Source: Armatimonadota bacterium (GTDB taxonomy: Bacteria; Armatimonadota; Fimbriimonadia; Fimbriimonadales; ATM1). Taken from it: a DNA stretch of 6,496 bases. The notes under the pieces were generated by a model. The model made no database searches. It worked only from the letters and a program-made list of their open reading frames with translations, and was not told the origin of the DNA. The translations under genes and the position numbers were made by a program. Of the stretch, positions 1-5,400 are shown piece after piece. The DNA lies in contig JACDEQ010000123.1 of NCBI GenBank assembly GCA_013816225.1, positions 1 through 6,496 on the forward strand, written 5' to 3'. The first letter of the stretch is position 1, and every line of letters begins with the position of its first letter.

Positions 1-4
1 CTCT

Positions 5-30
5 TGACCGGTCCCCGATAAGTTTCCACC
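5..30. repeat. Putative terminal inverted repeat of the left IS3-family fossil
   Basis: It begins with TGACCGGTCCCC, has the 5'-TG tip usual for IS3 elements, and lies just beyond the end of the transposase remnant, at the expected distance. No partner copy is present in the window, so this is inferred from position and composition only. Confidence 0.4.
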
Positions 31-54
31 CTAAGTGTATAGAATCCGCACCTT

Positions 55-84
55 CTCTCGTGTCGCTTGCTCTCGTGTCGTTGC
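55..84. repeat. 15-bp period direct duplication in the IS3 tail
   Basis: CTCTCGTGTCG occurs at 55-65 and again at 70-80. The period is 15 bp, in frame with the transposase C-terminus, where it encodes a repeated 'RHE' on the minus strand. It is probably a small tandem duplication in the C-terminal tail. Confidence 0.5.
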
Positions 85-218
85 GACTTCTCTTTGAAGT
101 TCGCCGGGGTCAGCCCGCCAGTTAGCCAGCCTTCTTTTTCCTTTGTTCGTAGAATACCCAAGCGACGAATGGGGTCTAAATGTATTGTAGCCCTGCTGTA
201 GCCGTTGGATCGAGTCTG

Positions 219-232
219 ACGTGCCGGCACGT
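219..232. repeat. Perfect 14-bp palindrome
   Basis: ACGTGCCGGCACGT is its own reverse complement. It lies within the IS3 remnant close to where the internal part of the transposase is missing, so it may mark the deletion junction or be coincidental. Confidence 0.6.
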
Positions 233-310
233 GGTCGAAGTTCTCAGGCTTCGAAGGCCCTGGAGATGAACTCGGGACCGTTGTCGACCTGGATCACGCT
301 TGGGTGCTTG

Positions 311-506
311 GACCGCGGAATCGAGTCGTAACTCGGCTAAAGTATTCACTCCCCAATTAAGCATGACGATAATAGGAGTGCGAACAAGCCCTAATGCTGC
401 CGCAACCCAGAGAATCAAGGTGCGGTAGTTTTTTGCCCAGTTTCATGTTTGCGCTTGAAGATGCGAAGGCGGCGCAGCCTGAAGGTCCGTACCTGTAGAA
501 TCTGAT
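311..506. other. Stretch without a recognisable gene
   Basis: It lies between the stop of the frameshifted lipoprotein and the recognisable IS3 remnant. A short minus-strand reading near 320-415 gives a hydrophobic segment ('ILWVAAALGLVRTPIIVML'), but it runs into out-of-frame transposase sequence and has no clear start signal. I see no tRNA, terminator with a T-run, or repeat here. It may be unidentifiable transposon or gene debris. Confidence 0.4.
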
Positions 507-1444
507 TTACCTCGATGTGGAAACCGAGTAGACCGTAACGAGCCCATTGCCCGAGGAACAGACGTAGGCAGATCTATTCTGCGGTAATACAAATCCGGTT
601 ACGGGAATCGTCGTCTCGGCGACCACACGCCGATTGGATACATCTACAATCCGGACATTGCTGGTCGAGATACTTCGTTCGAGCAACAGCAATTGATTCC
701 CGCGCAGGGTGTGGTCAAAGGTGTAGTAATCGGAGCCACCGCCATCCCAGGCAACAAGGTCCTTCCTTTTGACAATGTGCGTGTAGAAAAGGTCGTACAG
801 GACAGTCGAATCTGGGCTGGAGACAACTGTCGGATCCACGTGCCCCCCGAGGTCATACGTAATTGTTAGTTGGCGAACCTTCAAAGTGCTCAAATTCAAC
901 ATAAACAGGGGCACGATGCCCCGAACGAAAATCCGTTGAGGCAATCGTGGTATCACCTGACTTTAGGAGTAATCTGTCTGCAGCGTCAATAGCAACCGTG
1001 AACGGATCCTCCAGTTTTTGAGTCAGGTCTACTCCGGCCGTATTTGCGTAGACTAACTGCCAATCGCTTCGTGTTGATGCAAACATTAGGAGCGCCACGC
1101 GCTTGCCTACCGCTAAAAGCTTGAAGCGCGAGCAAATAAATGTCTGCATTTGCCAAACGGCTCTCAGCAAAGCGAGGTCGAACGGCCAGGCTGTTTGCCC
1201 ATCGAGATAACGCAGATTTTGAATGAAAGGTGTGTGGTATTTCCGCGGTGATCGTTGGACTGCTAATTGTCTTGGGCAGCTCCGGATAGTACCAAGCTCC
1301 ATCTTGGATATTGTCCTCACTTTGTTTCATCAATGGTCTCTTTTTAGACTGCTCCGACATATCAGCATTCGACGTTGGGCGCCCGCCGCATCCTAGCAGT
1401 GCACTAACAGCCAATACTAATCCCAACGGTTTGTGTTTGCGCAT
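507..1444 (-). pseudogene. Lipoprotein with propeller-like domain, disrupted by two frameshifts
   Basis: ATG 1444 has AAGGAG 11 nt upstream. It encodes a textbook lipoprotein signal: MRKHK, a hydrophobic stretch, then 'LLGC' followed by GG and a Ser/Asn/Gln-rich linker. Coding then continues in three successive frames. The first runs from 1444 to somewhere between about 1290 and 1100, the second to about 920, and the third to TAA 507-509. The second frame holds 'VALLMFASTRSDWQLVYAN' and 'DRLLLKSGDTTIAS'; the third holds 'VRIVDVSNRRVVAETTIPV' and 'GNGLVTVYSV', like YVTN/WD-type blades. Both shifts have the sign of one extra base. Removing two bases leaves 936 nt, that is 311 aa, similar in size to the two other propeller-like genes here. 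The second shift coincides with CCCC at 919-922, where three C would restore 'TDFRSGIVPLFML'. It is a young pseudogene, or two sequencing errors. Confidence 0.72.
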
Positions 1445-2175
1445 AAGCGCCCGCACTCCTTGTAGTAGCGCCGCCTCCGCGCATCTTCGAGTGCGCGAAT
1501 CTCCATAAAGTCTACGGGATAGCGTCTTAGCAAGCAAACTCTAGCAACCTCATCAAAGAATTGTCTGTGTAGCGCCGGCAGCTTCACTTCAGGATATTTT
1601 AGTGCAAAGGCGAGCATTTGCCTCGCATCAAACGACTCATCAAGCTCGGCAAGAAATTCCTGGGCTAGCCAGATACGCTCGCCAAACTCACCGGTCGATC
1701 GGATCTGTTGCGTGGCATCCCAAATGGATATCCAATTCGGTTTGCCTGCGTCGTCGAGCAGCTCCAAATCGAGCGTAGTTCGAGGCGGCGAATAACGGAC
1801 ATATCCCTTGCACAGCGCAAGCTTCAAGTAAAAGTGAAACGCCGCTAGTGACGATTCCGAGGTTTCGGCAAGCCACCGAAACGTGGACTCGGCATAATGC
1901 CTGTTGTCGCCCCCTAGTGTCCAAGCCGCTTCGAGTACAGGCGACATCATTACGCGTTCGCTGTGAGACTTCTGTTCCGAGTGCAGCTTTACAAACGCCT
2001 TCGCTTGTTTATCCAAGCCATGCGTGTCTTGTATTCGCTTCTTTATGAGAAACGCTTCTTTGCTCACGGTTCCAAGATATTCAACCGACGGCTCGCGGGG
2101 ATCTTGCTCTTGCGCCTGCCCACCATAGCCGGACAAGATGGCCAGGAATAGTGCAGCTAGGTTAGCGACACTCAT
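1417..2175 (-). CDS. Secreted helical protein of unknown function (252 aa)
   Basis: The start at 2175 gives a convincing signal peptide ('MSVANLAALFLAILSGYGG' then QAQEQ), with likely cleavage after 'GQA'. The ATG overlaps the TGA of the RHS fragment (ATGA) and has a weak GAG 6 nt upstream. The mature part is charged and mostly helical in pattern, for example 'HYAESTFRWLAETSESS', 'AAFHFYLKLALCKGYVRY', 'IWLAQEFLAELDESFDARQM' and a basic C-terminus 'EDARRRRYYKECGRL'. The spacing of aromatic and alanine residues is compatible with a helical-repeat fold, but no TPR or Sel1 consensus is visible and I do not recognise the family. The frame is intact. Its last 28 nt overlap the start of the next lipoprotein gene, whose AAGGAG ribosome-binding site lies inside this gene. 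Being directly behind an RHS fragment, it could once have been an RHS-associated gene; this is speculation. Confidence 0.78.
   Translation of the reverse strand: MSVANLAALFLAILSGYGGQAQEQDPREPSVEYLGTVSKEAFLIKKRIQDTHGLDKQAKAFVKLHSEQKSHSERVMMSPVLEAAWTLGGDNRHYAESTFRWLAETSESSLAAFHFYLKLALCKGYVRYSPPRTTLDLELLDDAGKPNWISIWDATQQIRSTGEFGERIWLAQEFLAELDESFDARQMLAFALKYPEVKLPALHRQFFDEVARVCLLRRYPVDFMEIRALEDARRRRYYKECGRLCANTNRWD
1444..1462 (-). promoter_or_regulatory. Ribosome-binding site AAGGAG deciding the lipoprotein start
   Basis: AAGGAG lies about 11 nt upstream of ATG 1444, within the coding region of the preceding gene. It selects this ATG rather than an upstream in-frame start near 1537, whose extension would be hydrophilic and would hide the lipoprotein signal sequence. 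Confidence 0.6.
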
Positions 2176-2345
2176 GGCCGCTCACAAATCATCGCGGGAT
2201 TAGGGAAGGTATCTCCCAAACCGCGTGAGTTTTCGAGCAGGGCGTTGGTCGAGACCGGAGGGTCAGGAACGTACACCCGCCGAACCCCTCCTCGCTTCTC
2301 CGCAATCTCTTCGCCGTTAACTACCGTGTATCTAATAGTCGCCAT
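2172..2345 (-). pseudogene. RHS/YD-repeat core fragment (57 aa)
   Basis: ATG 2345 to TGA 2172-2174 encodes 57 residues. The central part, 'YTVVNGEEIAEKRGG' then 'VRRVYVPDPPVSTNALLENS' then 'DTF', matches the core of RHS repeat proteins. There a 'G..R.YVPDPLGST.ALL.S...TDTF.YWPYGE' segment precedes the conserved core end and a variable toxin tip. Here LG is replaced by PV and the match stops after DTF, exactly where 'YWPYGE' would be expected. All the YD repeats on the N-terminal side are missing, cut off by the IS3 end at 2375. It is therefore a remnant of a large RHS gene, although the frame is open and has a weak AAAGG upstream. Its TGA overlaps the ATG of the next gene (ATGA), so translation would be coupled. 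The family call comes from remembered consensus. Confidence 0.55.
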
Positions 2346-2520
2346 TACTTGGGGCCTTTGCTTTATGGTACCCGTGGTCTGCCCAATTTGGTAGTCCGGT
2401 CATAAAATTAGACTTATGGATTATTGCAGGTTTTGGGAGAACGTTGCCGGGGCTACGCCTCCGAGGGACGAGTGAGGCCCAGCCCTCGCTGCAATAGCGA
2501 AGGTAAACGCGAAGCTGCAT
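2332..2520 (-). CDS. Small ORF (62 aa) with a consensus ribosome-binding site, formed over IS3 debris
   Basis: The ATG at 2520 is preceded by GGAGGAGGAG (2538-2529) with an 8-nt spacer, the strongest Shine-Dalgarno-like site in the window. The 62-residue product begins 'MQLRVYLRYCSEGWASL', is basic, and resembles nothing I know. Its first part is the remains of the IS3 OrfB C-terminus read partly out of frame, and its second half crosses the putative IS end. It begins 72 nt after the stop of the gene at 2593 and its end overlaps the next ATG (2345) by 14 nt. It may be translated merely as a by-product that carries ribosomes on to the following genes. The purine run could also be chance. Confidence 0.25.
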   Translation of the reverse strand: MQLRVYLRYCSEGWASLVPRRRSPGNVLPKPAIIHKSNFMTGLPNWADHGYHKAKAPSNGDY

Positions 2521-2523
2521 CAC
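2375..2523 (-). mobile_element. Fossil 3' end of an IS3-family element (orfB tail plus putative terminal repeat)
   Basis: On the minus strand, 2477-2424 reads 'PHSSLGGVAPATFSQNLQ' before TAA (2421-2423). This is the C-terminal signature of IS3-family OrfB transposases ('RPHSSLGGLTPAEF'). Immediately upstream the matching frame changes: 'VYLRYCSEG' in the adjacent frame stands where 'YN..R' is expected, so an indel lies near 2480. The catalytic DDE core is absent. On the plus strand TGGTCTGCCCAATTTGG begins at 2375. It starts with TG and has the composition of an IS3 terminal inverted repeat, so the element probably ended there. The RHS-like frame begins immediately beyond. No partner repeat was found in the window. 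Confidence 0.65.
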
Positions 2524-2592
2524 AGCATCTCCTCCTCCGATATTGATTCTGACATGGCTTGCGCCGGGAAGCGCGAGGGATTGTCCAGTGGG

Positions 2593-3627
2593 TCAGCGCA
2601 TATCCGTTGGCAATGCAATTCGCTTGAGGCCGTCGTCCACTGTTAAGTAGAAATAAACGCTGGTCGCGCCAAACGCGCGCATTCGAGTCGAACCAAATGT
2701 TCCAAGCTTTCTGACCTCAAGTACGCTTCCCTGGACCGACACGCTTGATACCGTTATATTGTTCATATCAATGTCGAGGAGGATCGCAGATTCATCCTTA
2801 GCCGCCACAACGACACCGAAACCCTGAACGCCCGGCTTAGCAACGTGGACCTTTCCATCAGCCAAGCATCTGAGGCTGCGACTTCTTTGATCCCATACCC
2901 AGAGGTACCTGTTATGGGCAAACGTCCGAGCGCTGGGCCAATAAGGCGATATCGGGATAGCCGGGCTTGCCTTGCCATCGTCCAGGTCGTATGCCCTAAC
3001 CAAACCCTCCGAATACAGTAGGAGTTTATCACCAAATCTCCCTATTGGTCCACCGACGAGCTTTGTCGGCGTACGCGCGAACGTGTCAATCCGAACGACG
3101 TCGACAACTTTAGATTCCTTGGACTTGACGTAAATGTTCTTTCCAATGGCAACGGCGAAAAGAACGTCCTTGATAACCTTTGTAACATTATCCGAGAGTC
3201 GCATAACCAATATCTCGGTCTTATCCAAATTATGGATTAGGAAAATATCGTCATTTGCCTGTGGCACGAAGAAATGGTCTTTCACAGATATTGAACGGCG
3301 GAGACGGTGCGATTTGAGATCTACTGTGGCAAGAGTCCCCTTTGAAGTCACTAAGGACAGAGAAACCAAGAATAGAGAATTCCGGTTACACGCCGAGGTG
3401 GTCATTTCCGAGAGGGGCAGCTTGCAGATTTCCGACGCTCCGCGCGAATCAACTGCAATTGCAGCTTTACGCAAGAAATCATATCCGTACAGTTTCCCGT
3501 CGACCGGACCACAAAGGTCGAATGGTGAAAACACCTGCTTACGATAATTTGAATCGACGCAACCCCACTCGAGGCTAGCTGCCAGCACCAAGGCAATCAC
3601 AGCCAAGACCACTCTTAGAGTGTGCAT
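2593..3627 (-). CDS. Exported propeller-like protein, possibly a lipoprotein, unknown function
   Basis: 344 aa from the ATG at 3627. I prefer this start to the in-frame ATG at 3657 because GAGG lies 9 nt upstream and it gives a compact signal sequence (MHTLR followed by 'VVLAVIALVLAAS'); the longer form would add ten residues. A Cys follows at residue 23 in 'LEWGC'. This is a poor lipobox (Glu at -3), so it may be a lipoprotein, a type I-cleaved secreted protein or membrane-anchored. The remainder is a chain of short beta-like segments, for example 'NSLFLVSLSLVTSKGTLATV', 'IYVKSKESKVVDVVRIDT', 'YLWVWDQRSRSLRCLADGK' and 'TSVYFYLTVDDGLKRIALP', typical of a beta-propeller without a named signature. 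The frame is intact. It sits between an IS3 orfA fossil upstream and an IS3 orfB tail downstream, all on the same strand. Local G+C is low (about 38% in 3181-3240). Confidence 0.78.
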   Translation of the reverse strand: MHTLRVVLAVIALVLAASLEWGCVDSNYRKQVFSPFDLCGPVDGKLYGYDFLRKAAIAVDSRGASEICKLPLSEMTTSACNRNSLFLVSLSLVTSKGTLATVDLKSHRLRRSISVKDHFFVPQANDDIFLIHNLDKTEILVMRLSDNVTKVIKDVLFAVAIGKNIYVKSKESKVVDVVRIDTFARTPTKLVGGPIGRFGDKLLLYSEGLVRAYDLDDGKASPAIPISPYWPSARTFAHNRYLWVWDQRSRSLRCLADGKVHVAKPGVQGFGVVVAAKDESAILLDIDMNNITVSSVSVQGSVLEVRKLGTFGSTRMRAFGATSVYFYLTVDDGLKRIALPTDMR

Positions 3628-3669
3628 ATCGAGCGTCCTCAATTGCTTCATTGCCATCGCAAGTTTTAC

Positions 3670-3828
3670 CTACACTCCTCGTTTCGCGGCCTGAGCCCAG
3701 CTAGGTTGTTCCGAATTTCCGTGGGAACGACCGACCGTCGGCGATGCTAGCGCCGCCCTCGATTCCTTGAGGACCTTGGTGATCTGGTCTTCCGTATTTC
3801 GTTTTCCCTTGTTCAATGCTGTGGTCAT
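3670..3828 (-). pseudogene. IS3-family transposase orfA fossil (52 codons)
   Basis: ATG at 3828 opens a 52-codon frame ending at TAG 3670-3672. Its first half, 'KRNTEDQITKVLKE', matches the start of IS3-family OrfA helix-turn-helix proteins (typically 'KRYTEEQI..VLKE'). The tail, 'RSHGNSEQPSWAQAAKRG', corresponds to the usual 'RRHGISEQTFYRWKAKYGG'. The middle ('RAALASPTVG') fits the family better in the neighbouring frame ('EGGASIAD'), so compensating indels have occurred. Only the N-terminal half of OrfA remains; the leucine zipper and all of the OrfB catalytic domain are missing, and gene 2593-3627 follows instead. No terminal inverted repeat could be found between it and the gene ending at 3852. 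The family is inferred from remembered consensus, not from a search. Confidence 0.72.
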
Positions 3829-3851
3829 GTCCCAGGACGTTGTGCGCTAGG

Positions 3852-4940
3852 TCAATACGGCCAATCAGAAGGCAAGTTTCTCGTTACAATCTTGCCGGAA
3901 TGCATCCCTATATAGAGGCGCCTAGCAGCAACCGCCAGACCATCGCTGATGCCAAATCGCCCTGAAACCTTCCCCATTGGTGTTACACCCAGAGAACCGG
4001 TGTCGCATGCCACGTGCAATCGCGTGGTTTCAGGGTCGAGGTATTCGATCAGAAGTATTCCGTGCCGAATTCTGTAGATCCGGACCGTACCTCCAAACGG
4101 GAGACGCGACGCCCTGTGCTCTCGTCCGTTCCACCGGCCAAGCCACAAACCGCCGCGCTCTTCGAACAGATACCATAGCCACTTCGGTGTTATGGCGTAT
4201 CCTGCGAGAGATAAGCGATTGCGAATGAGCTTGCTCGAAACAGCGCGGCGTTCGAACAGAGCCAAAACTGTGGGACCGCGCACAAATACTGCGTCGTCAG
4301 ACTTGCCGAGAATTGAAGGGTTCCAGAGCGTCTTCCCCGACCGTTCCTTTGCAACTGCCTGCTCGCACTCCGCAGGCCATGACGGCCAAACCTTTACTCG
4401 CCCCTTCGATCCAACCTCAAGGAGCTTGTTCTTCGCACTCACAACGAGGGCACAACTCATTCCCAATCGAGGCGCCACGATCGATTTAATCGTTTTGACG
4501 CCTAATGTTGCATCCGAGACGTAGAAAACGTAGGGCCACAAAGATGTAGTGCTGGCAATCAACACTCCGTCCGAAGTGGCAATGACCCGGACCCCGCTCT
4601 CCATTTTCAGGTACCGGCCGGTCGCGTCGCGCAGAACTTTCCAAGGCCCAGGCCGCAGAAAGGAACGAACGTAGATGTACCCTCTAAATGTTATAATCCA
4701 TTCATGCTTTCTGGTCCTGCGGTATTTAACCATCAAAAGCCCAGGGTCGAGTTTCGGTACGGCAGGAATTTGCAATACTTGGGACTTATTATTTGGATAG
4801 AGCGTCTTCAACGATCGTTGCTCCCAATTTAAACAGTAGATCGTGTTCGCGTGCTCCGTAAGCGCAGGTCTTCTTGTCGGCTGGATCGGACCTGCAGAAA
4901 GAGCGATGGCGAGCGCGGGTGCAATTGCTATTGAGTTCAT
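3852..4940 (-). CDS. Secreted protein with repeated beta-strand (propeller-like) pattern, unknown function
   Basis: 362 aa. The N-terminus (residues 2-17, 'NSIAIAPALAIALSAG') is hydrophobic and small-residue rich like a signal peptide, although it lacks basic residues before the core; cleavage near 'ALSAG' is likely. The rest alternates short hydrophobic strands with Gly/Asp turns, for example 'GVLIASTTSLWPYVFYV', 'DDAVFVRGPTVLALFE' and the final 'RLYIGMHSGKIVTRNLP', which resembles a WD40/PQQ-type blade. This suggests a beta-propeller, but no family motif is conserved enough to name. The frame is intact with ordinary codon use. No good Shine-Dalgarno is seen upstream of ATG 4940. A stop in the same frame lies just upstream (4947-4949), so this is the longest possible start. 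An IS3 orfA fossil begins 24 nt after the stop, so the C-terminus could have been altered by insertion. Confidence 0.75.
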   Translation of the reverse strand: MNSIAIAPALAIALSAGPIQPTRRPALTEHANTIYCLNWEQRSLKTLYPNNKSQVLQIPAVPKLDPGLLMVKYRRTRKHEWIITFRGYIYVRSFLRPGPWKVLRDATGRYLKMESGVRVIATSDGVLIASTTSLWPYVFYVSDATLGVKTIKSIVAPRLGMSCALVVSAKNKLLEVGSKGRVKVWPSWPAECEQAVAKERSGKTLWNPSILGKSDDAVFVRGPTVLALFERRAVSSKLIRNRLSLAGYAITPKWLWYLFEERGGLWLGRWNGREHRASRLPFGGTVRIYRIRHGILLIEYLDPETTRLHVACDTGSLGVTPMGKVSGRFGISDGLAVAARRLYIGMHSGKIVTRNLPSDWPY

Positions 4941-4943
4941 CAG

Positions 4944-5312
4944 ATGTTACGATTCCTGAGGCCAGGAGACATAAAAGCTGTACCTGAGGCGATGTGCCAG
5001 GTCAACGACCATCGCCGTTCCGTTCTCGTTGACGGCGTGCTCTTTGCATACCTCGCGAACGGTCTTGCCGATGACCAGCGGTGTGCACTATGTTGCTGGC
5101 TGTTCGTCGATATCGCAAACATACCATCCGATTCTCATTTGATACGCGTACGCAAAGAAGGCAAGGCGTGGGCCAACGCCAACGTGACCGGCAATGGAGG
5201 AGCCGACGCTATTCCCAATGACGATTTACCCAGAAGTGTGGTAGGCATCCCTACGATCTTCAGACACGCGGCCCTTCGTGGTATTTCAACGCACTTTGCG
5301 CCCTTGCTTTGA
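4944..5312 (+). CDS. Uncertain hypothetical protein (122 aa), plus strand
   Basis: A frame of 122 codons without interruption, rich in purine-N-pyrimidine codons (GTT GAC GGC, AAC GCC AAC, AAT GAC GAT). It runs convergent to pepF and ends inside a hairpin (5307-5337). I recognise no family; the product would be soluble with a CALCC cysteine cluster near residue 50. Against it: the start lies only 3 nt from the start of the divergent gene at 4940, there is no good Shine-Dalgarno, and the exactly antisense frame also reads like protein. That antisense frame gives 'GKTVREVCKEHAVNENGTA' and 'VVDLAHRLRYSFYVSW', ends at TAA 4947-4949 six nt before the next minus-strand gene, and is broken by TAG near 5091 and TAA near 5226. 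Because RNY codons are RNY on both strands, codon use cannot decide. The stretch is either a plus-strand gene or a decayed minus-strand one. Confidence 0.33.
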   Translation: MLRFLRPGDIKAVPEAMCQVNDHRRSVLVDGVLFAYLANGLADDQRCALCCWLFVDIANIPSDSHLIRVRKEGKAWANANVTGNGGADAIPNDDLPRSVVGIPTIFRHAALRGISTHFAPLL

Positions 5313-5337
5313 TTTCGATTGACTAATCCAATCAAAG
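5307..5337. terminator. Hairpin between pepF and the plus-strand ORF; possible bidirectional terminator
   Basis: CTTTGATT (5307-5314) pairs perfectly with AATCAAAG (5330-5337). Inside this, GATT (5317-5320) pairs with AATC (5325-5328) around a GACT loop, with a small internal bulge. It lies at the stop codon of the plus-strand frame and downstream of the pepF stop. Neither side has a run of T, so this is not a canonical intrinsic terminator. The stem is A+T-rich and of moderate stability. Confidence 0.35.
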
Positions 5338-5400
5338 TTGTTACCATACTTGCAACTAGCGACATATAGACCATTGATTCCATCGTCAGGACAAGTTCCC

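Larger units (their letters stand above)
5..310 (-). mobile_element. Decayed 3' end of an IS3-family transposase (second element)
   Basis: On the minus strand, 310-247 reads 'VIQVDNGPEFISRAFEA' and then a stop. 'VDNGPEFIS' is the second-Asp motif of the IS3 OrfB (rve-type DDE) core. Further on, 'YNTFRPHSSLGY' (near 191-156) is the OrfB C-terminal signature, and in another frame 'GLTPANFKEKSQR' (near 117-79) is the usual end of OrfB. Only about 33 codons separate GPEF from RPHSSLG, where roughly 80 would be expected, so the segment carrying the catalytic Glu is deleted. Several frames are needed to read it and there are stops, so it is inactive. The plus strand from position 5, TGACCGGTCCCCGATAAG, looks like an IS3 terminal repeat with the TG tip, placing the element's end at the left edge. 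This end differs from that at 2375, so it is a different IS3 element. Confidence 0.78.

Noticed and set aside
176..418. 80-aa minus-strand frame
   Set aside because: Its second half is the IS3 transposase remnant read out of frame, and the hydrophobic first half has no start signal.
908..922. Programmed frameshift signal (GGGG run with a hairpin)
   Set aside because: The stem is formed by the G/C run itself, there is no heptamer-type slippery site, and a second unrelated shift occurs in the same gene, so decay or sequencing error is simpler.
986..1537. Start near 1537 for the disrupted lipoprotein
   Set aside because: The ATG at 1444 has AAGGAG and a proper lipoprotein signal; the 31-residue extension is arginine-rich and lies inside the upstream gene.
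2375..3850. Matching terminal inverted repeats that would bound a complete IS-borne cargo unit
   Set aside because: I looked for the complement of TGGTCTGCCCAATTTGG upstream of the orfA fossil (3830-3900) and found none, so a bounded element is not supported.
5135..5383. 82-aa minus-strand frame with a hydrophobic N-terminus just after pepF
   Set aside because: The first 30 residues look plausible, but the rest has poor codon phase, no good ribosome-binding site is present, and it overlaps the better-phased 4944-5312 region. It is kept only as part of the ambiguity noted there.
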